A stretch of 64,000 bases of DNA from Lantana camara (Eukaryota > Streptophyta > Magnoliopsida > Lamiales > Verbenaceae). The DNA lies in the NCBI GenBank assembly GCA_037501455.1, contig CM074856.1, positions 15,273,001-15,337,000 on the forward strand, in the 5' to 3' direction. Below the pieces are notes generated by a model. That model did no database searches, had not been told where the DNA came from, and worked only from the letters and a program-made list of their open reading frames with translations. Of the stretch, positions 54,001 to 64,000 are shown in pieces; position 1 is the first letter of the stretch, and each line of letters begins with the position of its first letter. Both the position numbers and the translations under genes were made by a program.

Positions 54001-55397
54001 TTATCACCCAATTGCAGCCAATTAATACGTGATTTTTGAAACCAAAGAGTTTCTTCAGTCTGTAGCACCTCATTATATTCACTTATCAATTCCCGCTCCA
54101 AGGCATGAAGATGTGGGGCCCGACGTCTTACAAGAATACGTTGGATGCCCAGTATGCGCTTTCTCAATTGCCGTTTCTTTATAAAGATATTGCCAAAGTG
54201 GTCTTTATTCCAGCTTCGCAGCGTTTCGGGCAACTTCTCAAGTGTACTAAGGATGGAGCCTTCTTTGTCCCATGTTCTCGCAATTATGTCCTTGCATCCC
54301 GGGTGTGAATTCCAAATTGCCTCAAAACGGAACGGCCTGTTGGAAGGTGGCGGTTCTATTTCGAGGCAATGGGTGATAATGGGATGGTGACCGTAATGCG
54401 TACGAGGCAAGACAAATGCAATACCCTTCGGGAAAGCAAGCTGCCATTCTGGATTAGCTAACACGCGATCCAACTTTTCATGAATCTCCTCGCTACCCGA
54501 ACAATGGCCCACCCAAGTGAACGACGGTCCCGTGGCTTCGATTTCCAGCAGATTACAATTGTCAATGTGATATTTGAAATTTAAGCAACGATTCCAGTTA
54601 ATCTCTCGACCCCCTTGTTTCTCGCTAGGGCCCAAGATATCATTAAATTCACCCGTAAGCATCCACGGAAGGTGATTTGTGGTGCTTAACCGTTCAAGTT
54701 CTATCCAATGCTCTTCACGACGACTGGGGTTAGCGCTAGCGTAGACCCCGGAGCATCGTCATGCAGCATGTCGAGGGCCAATAATTGCATGGATAGCCTA
54801 TCGTCCAACGTGGGTGACTTCCACTTGGATTTTATCTTTGTCCCACAGTATCCAAATGCCACATTTGTGTCCGTCAGTCGGTGCGATACAAGTGTTTGGA
54901 TAGCCCAAGCTAGTAGCTATCATCTCTACTCGGGCTTCATTCACCTTTGTTTCGAGCAAGAAAACCACATCGGGATGTTAGTCTCTAGTTATCTCCAGAA
55001 AATTCCTTCTGAAATCCGCATTACCAGTACCTTGACAATTCTAAGAGAGGATCTTCATGGGGGTAGAAAGAAGATGGTGTTGTTCGATCAGATCAACAAT
55101 CCTGTTCCCCATCACATATGTGATCATCTGTTGACATAGACACGTCGTTAGCAAACATTTCCTCTCCCGTTCCTGTGGTGGTAGGTCGATCTCCATCACA
55201 CACATTCGACGAGCCAGGTTCCCAAGCAAACTCGTGCTCAGTTGTATCTGGATTTGCCAAAACAATGGGTTATTTGTCAAATCCCGTATGAAGGGGATTG
55301 TCAAATCGTACCCATCCCTCATCCCCAGGTGTTCCAGAAGTTCCTCAATCAGATCGTATTCCACATATTCCTCTTCCATCTGGGGTACGTTCGCCAT
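51026..55397 (-). pseudogene. LINE (L1-type) ORF2: endonuclease, reverse transcriptase, RNase H
   Basis: On minus, order: an N-terminal extension (55397-55061), an AP-type endonuclease starting MKILS-stop-NCQG at 55060 and continuing to about 54400 (LLETKVNEARVEM; the NDILGPSEKQGG region), a linker (WLQLGDKNTRFFHLSTITRR near 54000), reverse transcriptase (KKKNPESVNEFRPI near 53570; GIRQGDPLSPYLFVLCMERL near 53160; LLFTDDIIL near 53020, where FADD is usual), a zinc-knuckle-like RVT region (52280-51387) and a C-terminal RNase H (51400-51026; SNEVADALAHLGH). There are in-frame stops in the endonuclease and frameshifts at about 53600 and 52470. The C-terminal RNase H is typical of plant L1 elements. 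Dead copy. Confidence 0.88.
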
Positions 55398-55609
55398 TTT
55401 GGGTGACCTTTGTGATGTCTGAAAGAACTGGCCTTCTAAGGACTGAAATTTTTTCTTGCGGTTTGCTGGTCGTATTTTTAGTTCTGGGTGCAGTGGGTGT
55501 GTCGTTTGCAGTGAAGGTGAACTGAGAGATTTCGTTTGTTGGGGGTTGCTTGCTAGACGAAATTGTGTCTTGATTCGAATTACGTGTGCCCTTGGGAACT
55601 TCCTTATTT

Positions 55610-56869
55610 TTAGGGATAAAGATATTTTAATTTCTTCCGGTTTTCCTTAGGTGGCACGTGCGCTGTTTCCGCCCTAACTAGATTAGTATCCCGCTGAATA
55701 TGGTTAGTTTCCTTCTCTTCCGTTTCCAAATTGGTAGAAAATACGCTGAAGCAATTTGGGCCGTTAGGGTTCCTGTTCTCATTGTTGACGCGCTTCTCCG
55801 TTTCTCCCCGTTTCGCGCCGCCATCACCCGTACCGGTCCTAATTGGTCTACCCCTCCTTGCCAACATCCATGGCCCGTAAGTCGTCTTATCAGTTCCGTC
55901 TCCATCAGAACTATCCTTTGGTGATCCTTGAGGTGGTGCACCAGCTTCTGGCAGTGGCCTTCCGGCAGCCGGTGTGGTTGCATCCGGAGGTTTTGTAGGG
56001 TTCTCCGGGCAGTTATCAATTCTATGACCCACCCTTCCATAATGGAAGTAAATGGATGGTAGATTCTCATAGACTATGTGTCGGACCTCGTCGTCAGCCT
56101 CCACCACAGTTCTGAGGGGTTTATCAAGATCTATCTGAACACAAACACGAGCATATTTCCCTTTGTCGCCTTGATACGTATTCTTGTCGACCTTAATTGG
56201 TTGGCCTACACTCATCGCTGTTTTGTAGAGGAAAGCTTCTCTGTAGTACTCCAAGGAGAGTTCCGGGATCCTTATCCATGTGATTGCGGACAGTATACGA
56301 TCTTTGGAGGCTTGAAACTTCACTTGCCATTTGCGAACCGTTAAGTATTGGCCAGAAATCATCCAAGGACCGTCCGTTAACATGGAGATTGCTTTAGAGG
56401 CATTGTGCAGCTTGAGGATGTAACAGCTATAACCCAGATCAATGAGATCGTAGGCTCCCTTAAGTTGCCACATGTTGTTAATCTTGGTGGATAACAGGTG
56501 CACGTTCACGTTGCGACTGAGCATCTTCAGGATTAACGAATCTCGCCAGGGCGCCTGGAGAGATTCCTTATAGTCATCGTCTATGACCACCCGAGGGAGA
56601 GGGTGATCTGGCGTCGGCTCCAGAATCCTGATCTTGTCCAGATCTGCCATTCCAGTCTCATCGAACTTTTTGTCGGCATGCGATGTACTTGCAATCAATG
56701 AAGTGAGATATGACTTAGAAACATAACCTTGGCTTCCCGTGGGTTTGGGACTGTTGGTCTGATCAGGAGTATCGTCCAGACCGGCCTCCTCCGCCGTCCG
56801 GATTTTCTTTTTGCTCCGGCAAAAAGAATTCGCCTCCTCAGCCGTCAGTGGGTGTCGGTTCTCATCCAA
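55610..56869 (-). pseudogene. LINE ORF1 (DUF4283, zinc-knuckle protein), open but altered
   Basis: One open frame of 419 codons on minus. It holds a DUF4283-like domain (about residues 90-200: ASKAISMLTDGPWMISGQYL, LTVRKWQVKFQ) and a CCHC-like region, IYFHYGRVGHRIDNCPE, in which both leading cysteines seem replaced by tyrosine, so the knuckle is probably dead. In plant L1 elements ORF1 binds element RNA. The frame starts at 56869 (MDENRHPLTAEEAN). ORF2 follows after about 210 bp. Confidence 0.82.
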
Positions 56870-57234
56870 CTAATTTCGAGTTAGAATTAGTCCTTCAAGT
56901 CAAAAGTAACCCATCAATGCTTTATCACCTAAGCATGGTATTTTCTAATACTAAAGAATAGAGAGTTCTCCAATGAGGTAACCACTACACTATGCTAGCG
57001 ATCACATGCATATATAAAATACAGTTTCCAAAATTAAGAATAAGAGAAGTGTAAGATATTTTTTTTTTACACTAATACTTGAGACAAATTGCATTTTAAT
57101 ATTCAATTTTTGGAAATTAATTGATGTTCAATTTTTTATTTTTCTATACACTTTAATATTTAATTTTATTTTTTTTAATGGAATTCTTCGACCAAAATAT
57201 TACATGTGAGATTCATAAGAGCATCAAAATAAGT
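56870..57234. other. Spacer between LINE and eIF3b promoter
   Basis: AT-rich, with the LINE 5' end probably close to 56880. No gene, no clear repeat and no target duplication for the LINE were seen. Confidence 0.45.
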
Positions 57235-57336
57235 GGCCCATTATTAGTGGCCCATTTACAAAAGCCCAAAAGATATATCGAAACCCGGCCCATTTAAGCT
57301 ATTAACGGATTAAAGAATTCTTCCGTTTAAACCCTA
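57235..57336 (+). promoter_or_regulatory. eIF3b promoter: three site II motifs and a telo box
   Basis: GGCCCA occurs at 57235-57240, 57249-57254 and 57287-57292, and AAACCCTA (telo box) at 57329-57336. This pairing is well known upstream of plant translation and ribosomal genes, where site II (TGGGCC/T) binds TCP factors and the telo box acts with it in growing cells. A CT-rich stretch follows (57352-57386), typical of a 5' leader. It lies 650-750 bp upstream of the eIF3b start codon because a MITE separates them. Confidence 0.7.
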
Positions 57337-57432
57337 CGCATGACACGTCTCCCTCCCTCTCTCTCACCTACCTTTCTCTCTCGTCTAGTGAGAGAAGTAG
57401 AACAACGTGTTTGTGTGCATAGATAGATAAAC

Positions 57433-57941
57433 GAGTATATTGCCGAAAACTACCTCGTGTTAGGCGAAAAGAACAAAAAAAACCCCGTCATATGGAATAT
57501 CATCCAAAGAACCCTGTGTTTTCTAAAATTTTGCAAAAAAAACCCTGAGCGCGTTGTGTGGCCCTCACGCGCGTTGATTGCGTGTAGGAATGTGTTTTTT
57601 TGGGATAAAATGTCTATAATGCCCTTAATGAGCTAACTGCATAAAACCCCCTGTGTTTGTCCCAATTTGCAAAAAAAAACCCTATGTTACAAAAATTAAT
57701 TCAAAAAACCTTATGTTATCTAATTTTTTGCACATCACCCCCTCATTTCTTTGGTCAACTGTTAAAAAAACCTTATGGAGTAAGGGTATTTTAGGGTTAA
57801 AAGATTTAATAGTTGACCAAATGGAATAAGGGGGCCGTGTGCAAAAAATAAAATAACATAAGGTTTTTTGAACTAATTTTTATAACAGAGGGTTTTTTTT
57901 ACAATTTGGAACAAACACAGGGGGTTTGGTGCAGTTAACTC
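57433..57941. mobile_element. Mutator-like MITE in the eIF3b 5' leader
   Basis: Flanked by a perfect 10-bp duplication, ATAGATAAAC (57423-57432 and 57942-57951). The ends GAGTATATTGC (left) and GAGTTAACTGC (right, read in reverse) match with few changes, and the arms run more than 100 bp with 'aaaaaaaaccc' words. A third arm-like segment (57629-57755, ctaactgcataaaacccc) pairs more closely with the right arm than the left end does, so a related MITE may be nested or duplicated inside. It lies between the promoter motifs and the start codon at 57983, so it is either in the 5' untranslated exon or in a leader intron. Confidence 0.78.
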
Positions 57942-57982
57942 ATAGATAAACCCACGTATAGCTGCATTACGAGCCCCAAATC

Positions 57983-60900
57983 ATGGCGGAGGTGATGCCG
58001 ATGGATGATATACGCGCCACCGCCGCCCGCCTCAACGTTGATCTCTCCGCTCTCGATCTCGACTCCGTCCGCCTGCCTCCCGGCGAGGACTTCGGCATTA
58101 TCAGGTACGCATTGCGATCACGTAATCGAGATTGGAAATGATTTTGATCCTTTTGTTTTTGCTTATTGGTAATGGTTTGTGAATTATTTCGGATAGTGAT
58201 GATGAGGATGTGAAGCGGGAGGAGTCGTTGGAGTTGGAGGAAGGCTACGGGAACATCATTGTGGTGGACAATCTGCCCGTGGTGGCGAAGGAGAAGTTTG
58301 AGAAATTGGAAGGCGTGGTTAGGAAAATCTACAGTCAGATTGGAGTTATTAAGGAGGATGGGCTCTGGATGCCCGTCGATGATAATCAAAAGACTTTGGG
58401 ATACTGTTTCATTGAATATAACACTCCGCAGGTTTGTCATTTATTGTTGTTTTTCGTCATGTTAAGCACTAAGCAGTTCCTTTTGCATTAGTTTACATTA
58501 TGATTCAGCTATGAAGAGTTGATTTGTGGTTTGAACTTTGAAGGAAGCTGAAATAGCGAAGGAGAAGACTAACGGGTACAAGTTAGACAAATCCCACATA
58601 TTTTCTGTTAGCATCTTTGATGATATTGAGAAATTCATGAAAGTTCCTGAGGAGTGGGCGCCTCCAGAAACCAAGACTTACACTCCAGGGGTTGGTATCT
58701 CTTTTCTCTCTTTAGAAGGATAAAAGATGAAAAAAGAACCGACTATGCAGGAACAGGAAGGAAAAGTATGAAATTCTTCATTTTTTTCAACAATTTTGTT
58801 CTCATTTTATATGAATATCTAGTTGATTTCTTACAGGAGAATCTGCAAAAATGGCTTACTGATTCAAAAGCTAGAGATCAATTTGTGATCCGTTCCGGCT
58901 CAGAAACTGAGGTCTTGTGGAATGATGCAAGACAGTCGAAGCCTGAGCTTGTTTATAAAAGATCAGTAAGTGAACTTCGAGAACAGTATTTATCAGCTAA
59001 TGCATTGATCTCATCTGATCTGAATGCCAACTTATTAGAGCTTATACTTGATTGTGGGAACAATTTTAAGTTTCTTACATGTAATTGTTATGCTCTGTTG
59101 CAGTACTGGACAGAGAGTTTTGTGCAGTGGTCTCCTTTGGGAAGTTACTTGGCCACTGTACACAGACAGGGGGCTGCAGTGTGGGGTGGTGAGACCACTT
59201 TTAACCGTCTGATGAGATATGCTCATCCGCAGGTTCTATTTTATTGATTTTTATTGTTTGGGCATGTTTCGAGCAATTAGTTCAGTAAGTTAATGACTGA
59301 ATTTTTGTTGTAGGTAAAATTAATTGATTTCTCCCCTGGTGAAAGATTCTTGGTGACTTACAGCAGCCATGAACCAAGCAATCCTCGTGATACACATGTA
59401 AGAGTAGTTCTTTGTGTGCCCTTTCTGTATTTTACTACCTTTCTGTTGTCATTGAGATCAATGTTCTTTACAGCGGGTTGTCATTAATATTTTTGATGTG
59501 AGAACGGGAAAAATTATGAGAGATTTTAAAGGGAGTGCAGATGACTTTGCAATTGGAGGAACTGGAGGTGTTGGTGGTGTATCTTGGCCTGTTTTCAGGT
59601 TATAAATGATGTTCTTGATGTTTTACTTCTTTTCCTAACTTAAAAGGCTAAAGCTAAAGAGAGAAATCATCTATATACTGATATGGAATTTTGATGTTCT
59701 CTAATGGTTTAATTCTGTTACATTTCCAGATGGGGTGGTGGACGACTTGACAAATATTTTGCTAGAATAGGAAAAAATGTTGTGTCTGTTTACGAAACAG
59801 ATACTTTTACTCTTATCGACAAGAAATCCATAAAAGCCGAGAATGTTGTGGACTTCAGCTGGTCTCCTACCGATCCAATTCTTTCCCTCTTTGTTCCTGA
59901 AATGGGTGGAGGAAATCAACCTGCAAGGGTAGATTGAAATTTATACATAATTAATCCTACTTCTTCTCTTTAGGAAATTATTGTTTCAATTCCCTTATCT
60001 TCGACATGTCATTAATGATAGGTAAGTCTTATTCAAATCCCAAGCAAAAAGGAGTTGAGGCAGAAAAACCTCTTCAGTGTTAGTGATTGCAAAATGTACT
60101 GGCAAAGCAATGGAGATTACCTTGCTGTTAAAGTTGATCGGTACACTAAAACCAAGAAGAGCACCTATACTGGGTTTGAGCTTTTCAGGATAAAGGAACG
60201 AGATATACCGATTGAAGTCTTGGAGCTTGAAAATAAGAATGATAAGATTATTGCCTTTGCTTGGGAACCCAAGGGCCATAGATTTGCTGTTATTCATGGC
60301 GATAACCCTAGACCTGATGTAAGTTTCTACTCAATGCGCAGCGGTAATATCACCAGCCGGGTGTCAAAGCTCGCTACTGTCAAGGGAAAACAAGCAAATG
60401 CTCTTTTCTGGTCACCATCAGGTCGTTTTATCATACTGGCTGGGTTGAAAGGTTTTAATGGGCAGTTGGAGTTCTACAATGTTGATGACATGGAGACCAT
60501 GGCAACTGCTGAGCATTTCATGGCTACTGATGTTGAATGGGATCCAACAGGAAGGTAATTGTTAATGCTATTTCGTTTAAAGTGCTGAATTTCTGATATA
60601 CGGTGCTAAGTTTCTTAACAAGCTTTGTTTCTCTTTATAGGTATGTAGTGACAGCGGTTACCTCAGTTCATGAAATGGAAAATGGATTCAACGTTTGGTC
60701 CTTCAGTGGCAAGCTTTTATATAGAATACTCAAGGATCATTTCTTCCAAGTAAGCTCTTCACATTCTACTGACCATATGAAAGAATACTTTTTACCCTAA
60801 AAGTGCATGTAGTTTCGCTATCAATGCTCGCGAGTCATTGGGGGTTCTGCCAACAAAATGTGTGGTTGAGTGCAATTAACATTTTTGGGTATTTTGTGTC

Positions 60901-61292
60901 GTTATGCAAATCTTGCTTAATTTGGCCCTGGTGAGAGCCTGAATGGCTAAATCGTGCAGTTTCTATGGCGTCCAAGGCCCCCTACTCTGTTGACCTCTGA
61001 AAAGGAGGAAGAGATCTTAAAGAACTTGAAGAAATACAGTAAGAAGTACGAGGCAGAAGATCAAGATGTCTCATTGCAACTTAGCGAGCAGGATCGCGAG
61101 AAGAGAAAGAAAATGAAGGAAGAATGGGAGAGATGGCTAAGCGAATGGAGACGACTGCACGAAGAAGACAAATTGGAGAGGCAGAAGCTACGAGATGGAG
61201 AAGCCAGCGACGAAGAAGAGGAATACGAAGCAAAGGAAGTCGAAATCGAGGAGTTGGTCGATGTTTCTGAAGAGGTTATTTCTTTTGATTGA
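57983..61292 (+). CDS. TIF3B: Eukaryotic translation initiation factor 3 subunit B
   Basis: Eleven exons: 57983-58104, 58197-58431, 58544-58690, 58837-58965, 59104-59232, 59314-59397, 59474-59598, 59730-59928, 60022-60554, 60641-60749, 60960-61292 (2145 nt, 714 aa). All introns are GT-AG and all phases agree. An acidic N-terminus is followed by an RRM (RNP2 IIVVDNLP at 61-68, RNP1 LGYCFIEY at 108-115), then a WD40-like propeller (YWTESFVQWSPLGSYLATVH; LFVPEMGGGNQPARV; CKMYWQSNGDYLAVKVDRY) and a charged helical tail (KKYSKKYEAEDQDVSLQLSE; SDEEEEYEAKEVEIEEL). eIF3b is a core scaffold of eIF3 on the 40S subunit; the RRM binds eIF3j and the tail binds eIF3g and eIF3i in other species. Length and order are as in other plant eIF3b proteins, from memory about 712 aa in Arabidopsis. 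It looks intact and functional. Confidence 0.96.
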
Positions 61293-61879
61293 CTGATTTA
61301 TTGATTCTTTTTTCAGTTGAGATTTAGATTAATTCTTGGATTTTACAACATAAGCATGCAATCATGCATGCAAGTATAGGGGGAAATCATAAGCAGCATG
61401 CTCTTTTAGGCATTTAGGCTGCAATATTTTGAGTTTCTTTGACTTCCCTCACTTTTTCTTGGTTCTTTGTTCGATCTTTCATCAAATATTTATTTGATTT
61501 TTCATGGAATAATTTCAATTAATTTTGTACGTATGCTGACGTCCAATGCACCAAACAGTACAAATTTCTAAATAATTTTAATTTATTTAGAAAAAGGTAT
61601 TGATATTCGAAATATAATTCAATTGGAATTGTTTTGTTTGCTGTGGAGCCAATACTTATTGCCAGAAATTTCATACCCAAAAATGCAATTTTAGTCCATA
61701 GGATTAGGGTGTAAAACGTAAACGTGGGCGTGGCATCTGTGTACCGTAATTTTTATTTAGTAGACCAATTTTTTATTAAATATTGCAATTTAGATCTCAT
61801 CAAACTTTTTAGATGAAAGATACGTGCATCTCGTGCTGGGGCTCATCACTTGTATTTTAGGCAGTATCGTGCTGGGGCT
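61293..61879. other. 3' flank of eIF3b
   Basis: Contains the 3' untranslated region of eIF3b and then AT-rich DNA. No further gene is seen. Confidence 0.55.
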
Positions 61880-62210
61880 ACATTGGAAAAAGATTAAACC
61901 ATGTGCTAGTTAATAAATGCAAAGCAACCTTCACTTCATTAGCGAGCTTTTAAGGTGAGTTAAGCCGAGTATAAACTTTCACATTGGAAAAAGATTAAAC
62001 CATGTACTAGTTAATAAATGCAAAACAACCTTCACTTCATTAGCGAGCTTTTAAGGTGAGTTAGGCCGAGTATAAACTTTCACATAGTATCAGAGCAGGT
62101 AATATCCTGCTAAATTAAATTAAAAATTGGGTTTCACCATCCAGGATAGACCCCCGATTGTTCGGACCTGAGCATACGGAGGTGTGAGTTAACATCCCAC
62201 ATTAAAAAAG
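61880..62210 (+). mobile_element. TRIM relic with doubled LTR segment
   Basis: Two direct 101-bp copies (61880-61980 and 61981-62081; start ACATTGGAAAAAGATTAAAC, end ATAAACTTTC) differ at about three bases. They are followed by the LTR end CACA and a primer site TAGTATCAGAGC (62085-62096), one base from the usual TGGTATCAGAGC. After about 86 bp and a short purine tract (CGGAGG) a new LTR begins, TGTGAGTTAACATCCCACAT (62183), and is cut short. This is the layout of a TRIM with a truncated, duplicated 5' LTR and a truncated 3' LTR, of a different family from the TRIM at 11806. Confidence 0.72.
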
Positions 62211-62404
62211 GAAAATCATTTGTATATTAGCTAGCTTTGTACAAATTACAAATTCATTTAAGTGATTTTTTCTCCAAATATATTCTAAATAGGTAACATA
62301 CGGCGTAAGACACAAGTGGCAGGCTCCACATAATCGCACGGTATCTTTTTTGTCAAAAAAAAAAAAATTATTATTGGGACTTAAATTTTAATATTGTTAA
62401 AAAT

Positions 62405-62535
62405 TCTGAAACATATGATGCACGAATATAAAGACGATGATACATATTTTTTCTTGAATTTTTTACGTAGGGAATATCAAATACAATGTTTGATATGATA
62501 CGATATAATAAAATGATATTTTTAGAAGTATATCT
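62405..62535. repeat. Dispersed repeat, copy at 62.4 kb
   Basis: 'catatgatgcacgaatataa', 'gatacatattttttcttgaa', 'ttttttacgtagggaatatc' and 'gatacgatataataaaatga' follow the order of the family at 31970-32150, showing that it is not confined to the 26-34 kb block. Confidence 0.5.
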
Positions 62536-62653
62536 AAATTAAACTCTCTGTCTAAATAACGTCAAATTAAAATAAGGGTACACACAATATGTTTTTTTTT
62601 TAGGTGATTAGGTACACACAATATGTCTTATTACATGCTGTGAGAGTGAGACT

Positions 62654-62985
62654 GATTTATATTATTATATTAAGCGAAAAAACATATATGATGTCATCGA
62701 TTTTTGGTCTTTTTTTTTTTTTTTTCACCATTGTTAATTAATTCTTTTTCTATCATCTAACTTCTTTTTTTTTCATCTCAATTTAATTTTTTTTAATAAT
62801 TTTTTTAATATTTATTTATTTTTTTTCCACATATTTTGTAGTTTATATTTTAAAATTATTTTTATTAATATAATATTATCACATTTATTTATATAATTTA
62901 ATAATTATATTAAAAATAATTATAAAATATATATTAATATGAAAGAAATTTAATTTTAATAAAGTTGACTAGTATTTATTTATCT
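62654..62985 (+). repeat. AT-rich Helitron-like relic (tentative)
   Basis: Begins TTTATATTATTATATTAAGC, close to the run at 24658, and contains ttatattaaaaataattata and atataatttaat, as at 25365-25425. A CTAGT occurs near its end (gttgactagtattt, about 62964), as expected for a Helitron 3' end, but no clear hairpin is seen. Confidence 0.35.
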
Positions 62986-63189
62986 GAGTAAGGAAAAACT
63001 ATGATGCGTGATGGTTATGAAATTGTGTTGTCGGAAATTGATATTGGTATTGCTATTAATATTATTTAATAATTTTGAGTTTTGTCGGGCAATTTTTATT
63101 TTATTTATAATTGGGTTCTATTCTCAAGTTGGAATAAAACGAGATTTAAAGGGTTTCTAGGGCAATTTTTATTTTATTTAATGATATTG

Positions 63190-63507
63190 TCAACGTGCTG
63201 GTTTGTCGGATTTGCATTTGGAATTTTGGAAATATAGAAATAAGAAAGGTTGTTCAATCGGTAATACCATATCCAACCGAATCAAAATTTTGGTAAATCG
63301 AAACTTCGGTACCCCAAAATTTCCTACCGATTACCGAACCAAATTTTACGGTTTGATTCGGCAAAAATCGAAATTATTTTGGTATGATTCGGTTAAAAAC
63401 CGAAATCCCAAAATTTTGCTCAAAACATATATATAGGGGTGCGTTTCGAGTCGAATCGAGTCGAGTTTGGCAAAAAAAATCCAGCTTGAACTTGAGCTTA
63501 AAAATTA
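63190..63507. repeat. Degenerate hAT-like and foldback repeat relics
   Basis: 63240-63415 is rich in 'accgaa', 'ttcggt' and 'aaaatttt' words that can fold back (tttggtaaatcgaaacttcg against caaaaatcgaaattattttg). From about 63432 TATAGGGGTGCG followed by TCGAGTCGAATCGAGTCGAG looks like the left end of a hAT-type MITE, cut off by the LTR at 63508. Confidence 0.4.
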
Positions 63508-64000
63508 TGTAGCACCCGGAACGCAAGGTAGCCACATCCCCCGCACTATAGCTCAGTCCACATACGAAATGGGTAATCCGTACATGAACCAAGGCTATAG
63601 CGAACGGGTGACAAGTAAAATAACCACTAGCTAGGCGGGACTAACCCTCAATCAATTACCAACTTACATAACAATAAAACGGAAGCATAATATTCATGCA
63701 TTTCATTATCACCATTTCAAGTCCATATCCAACATTTCCATATATACAATCCCAACTATTCAATAACAAGTCAAAATTAAGAGATATGCGTCAATAATAT
63801 ACATATGCATTAACAAAATACATGAGACTGTGCTAGACCCAAAATAAAAACCGACTCGATCCCGCTTAGCACTCAACTTGCAAAACCTGAAAAGTGAGGT
63901 GTAGGGTTTATAAATAAATATTAGCGCAGATAACATGCAAGTCATAAACTCGGGTAAAGCTTTTGCAAACGAAACAATATAAGTTCAATAAGGAAGTAAT
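63508..64000 (-). mobile_element. Edge of another large LTR, running out of the window
   Basis: TGTAGCACCCGGAACGCAAG resembles the start of the solo LTR at 45108 (TGTAGCACCCCCTAACAC). Read on minus it would be the LTR 3' end (GGGTGCTACA). The preceding AATTA (63503-63507) would be the target duplication. The sequence continues beyond the window, so length and class are unknown. Confidence 0.5.

Overview
This window is plant nuclear DNA, most likely from an eudicot (an asterid is my guess, not proven). The evidence is GT-AG introns in AT-rich sequence, nuclear genes of typical plant type, and many plant transposon classes: Ty1/copia, Ty3/gypsy, TRIM, L1-type LINE, tRNA-derived SINE, hAT and Mutator MITEs, and Helitron-like AT-rich repeats. 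I see no operon, CRISPR array, phage or other prokaryotic signal, and no convincing new multi-gene system.

Four host genes can be rebuilt exon by exon. (1) 3173-5586 (+): a small NDUFAF3/Mth938-type protein, 170 aa, 5 exons. (2) 6001-7583 (-): a 142-aa DnaJ-type cysteine-rich zinc-finger protein with a plastid-like N-terminus, 4 exons; it faces gene 1 tail to tail. (3) 15509-24273 (-): a full-length ABCC (MRP) transporter, about 1510 aa, 10 exons, including a proposed 34-nt first exon about 2 kb upstream of the next. (4) 57983-61292 (+): translation initiation factor eIF3 subunit b, 714 aa, 11 exons, with site II and telo-box motifs upstream. Genes 2 and 3 each seem to use one GC-AG intron. 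The genes have unrelated jobs and only share a neighbourhood.

The rest is mostly transposon sequence. A young copia element (7984-15222, minus, target duplication GTTTA) sits between genes 2 and 3; its LTRs differ in length (489 and 818 bp) because of a minisatellite, and a 380-bp TRIM splits its gag-pol. From 25.3 to 34 kb is AT-rich intergenic DNA with two foldback MITEs, a SINE, microsatellites and several copies of a 150-180 bp dispersed repeat. From 33982 to 50485 lies one decayed copia element (minus) that has taken in three later insertions: a Tat-like gypsy element inside its 3' LTR (34697-41495, duplication CATAT), a 3.0-kb solo LTR (45108-48133, duplication GATCC) and a hAT-type MITE in gag (48950-49654). 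A decayed L1-type LINE follows (51026-56869, minus).

A Mutator-like MITE with a 10-bp target duplication lies between the eIF3b promoter motifs and the eIF3b start codon. After eIF3b come a TRIM relic, AT-rich repeats and the edge of another LTR that runs out of the window. All coordinates come from reading by eye; splice sites were accepted where consensus, phase and protein family agreed.
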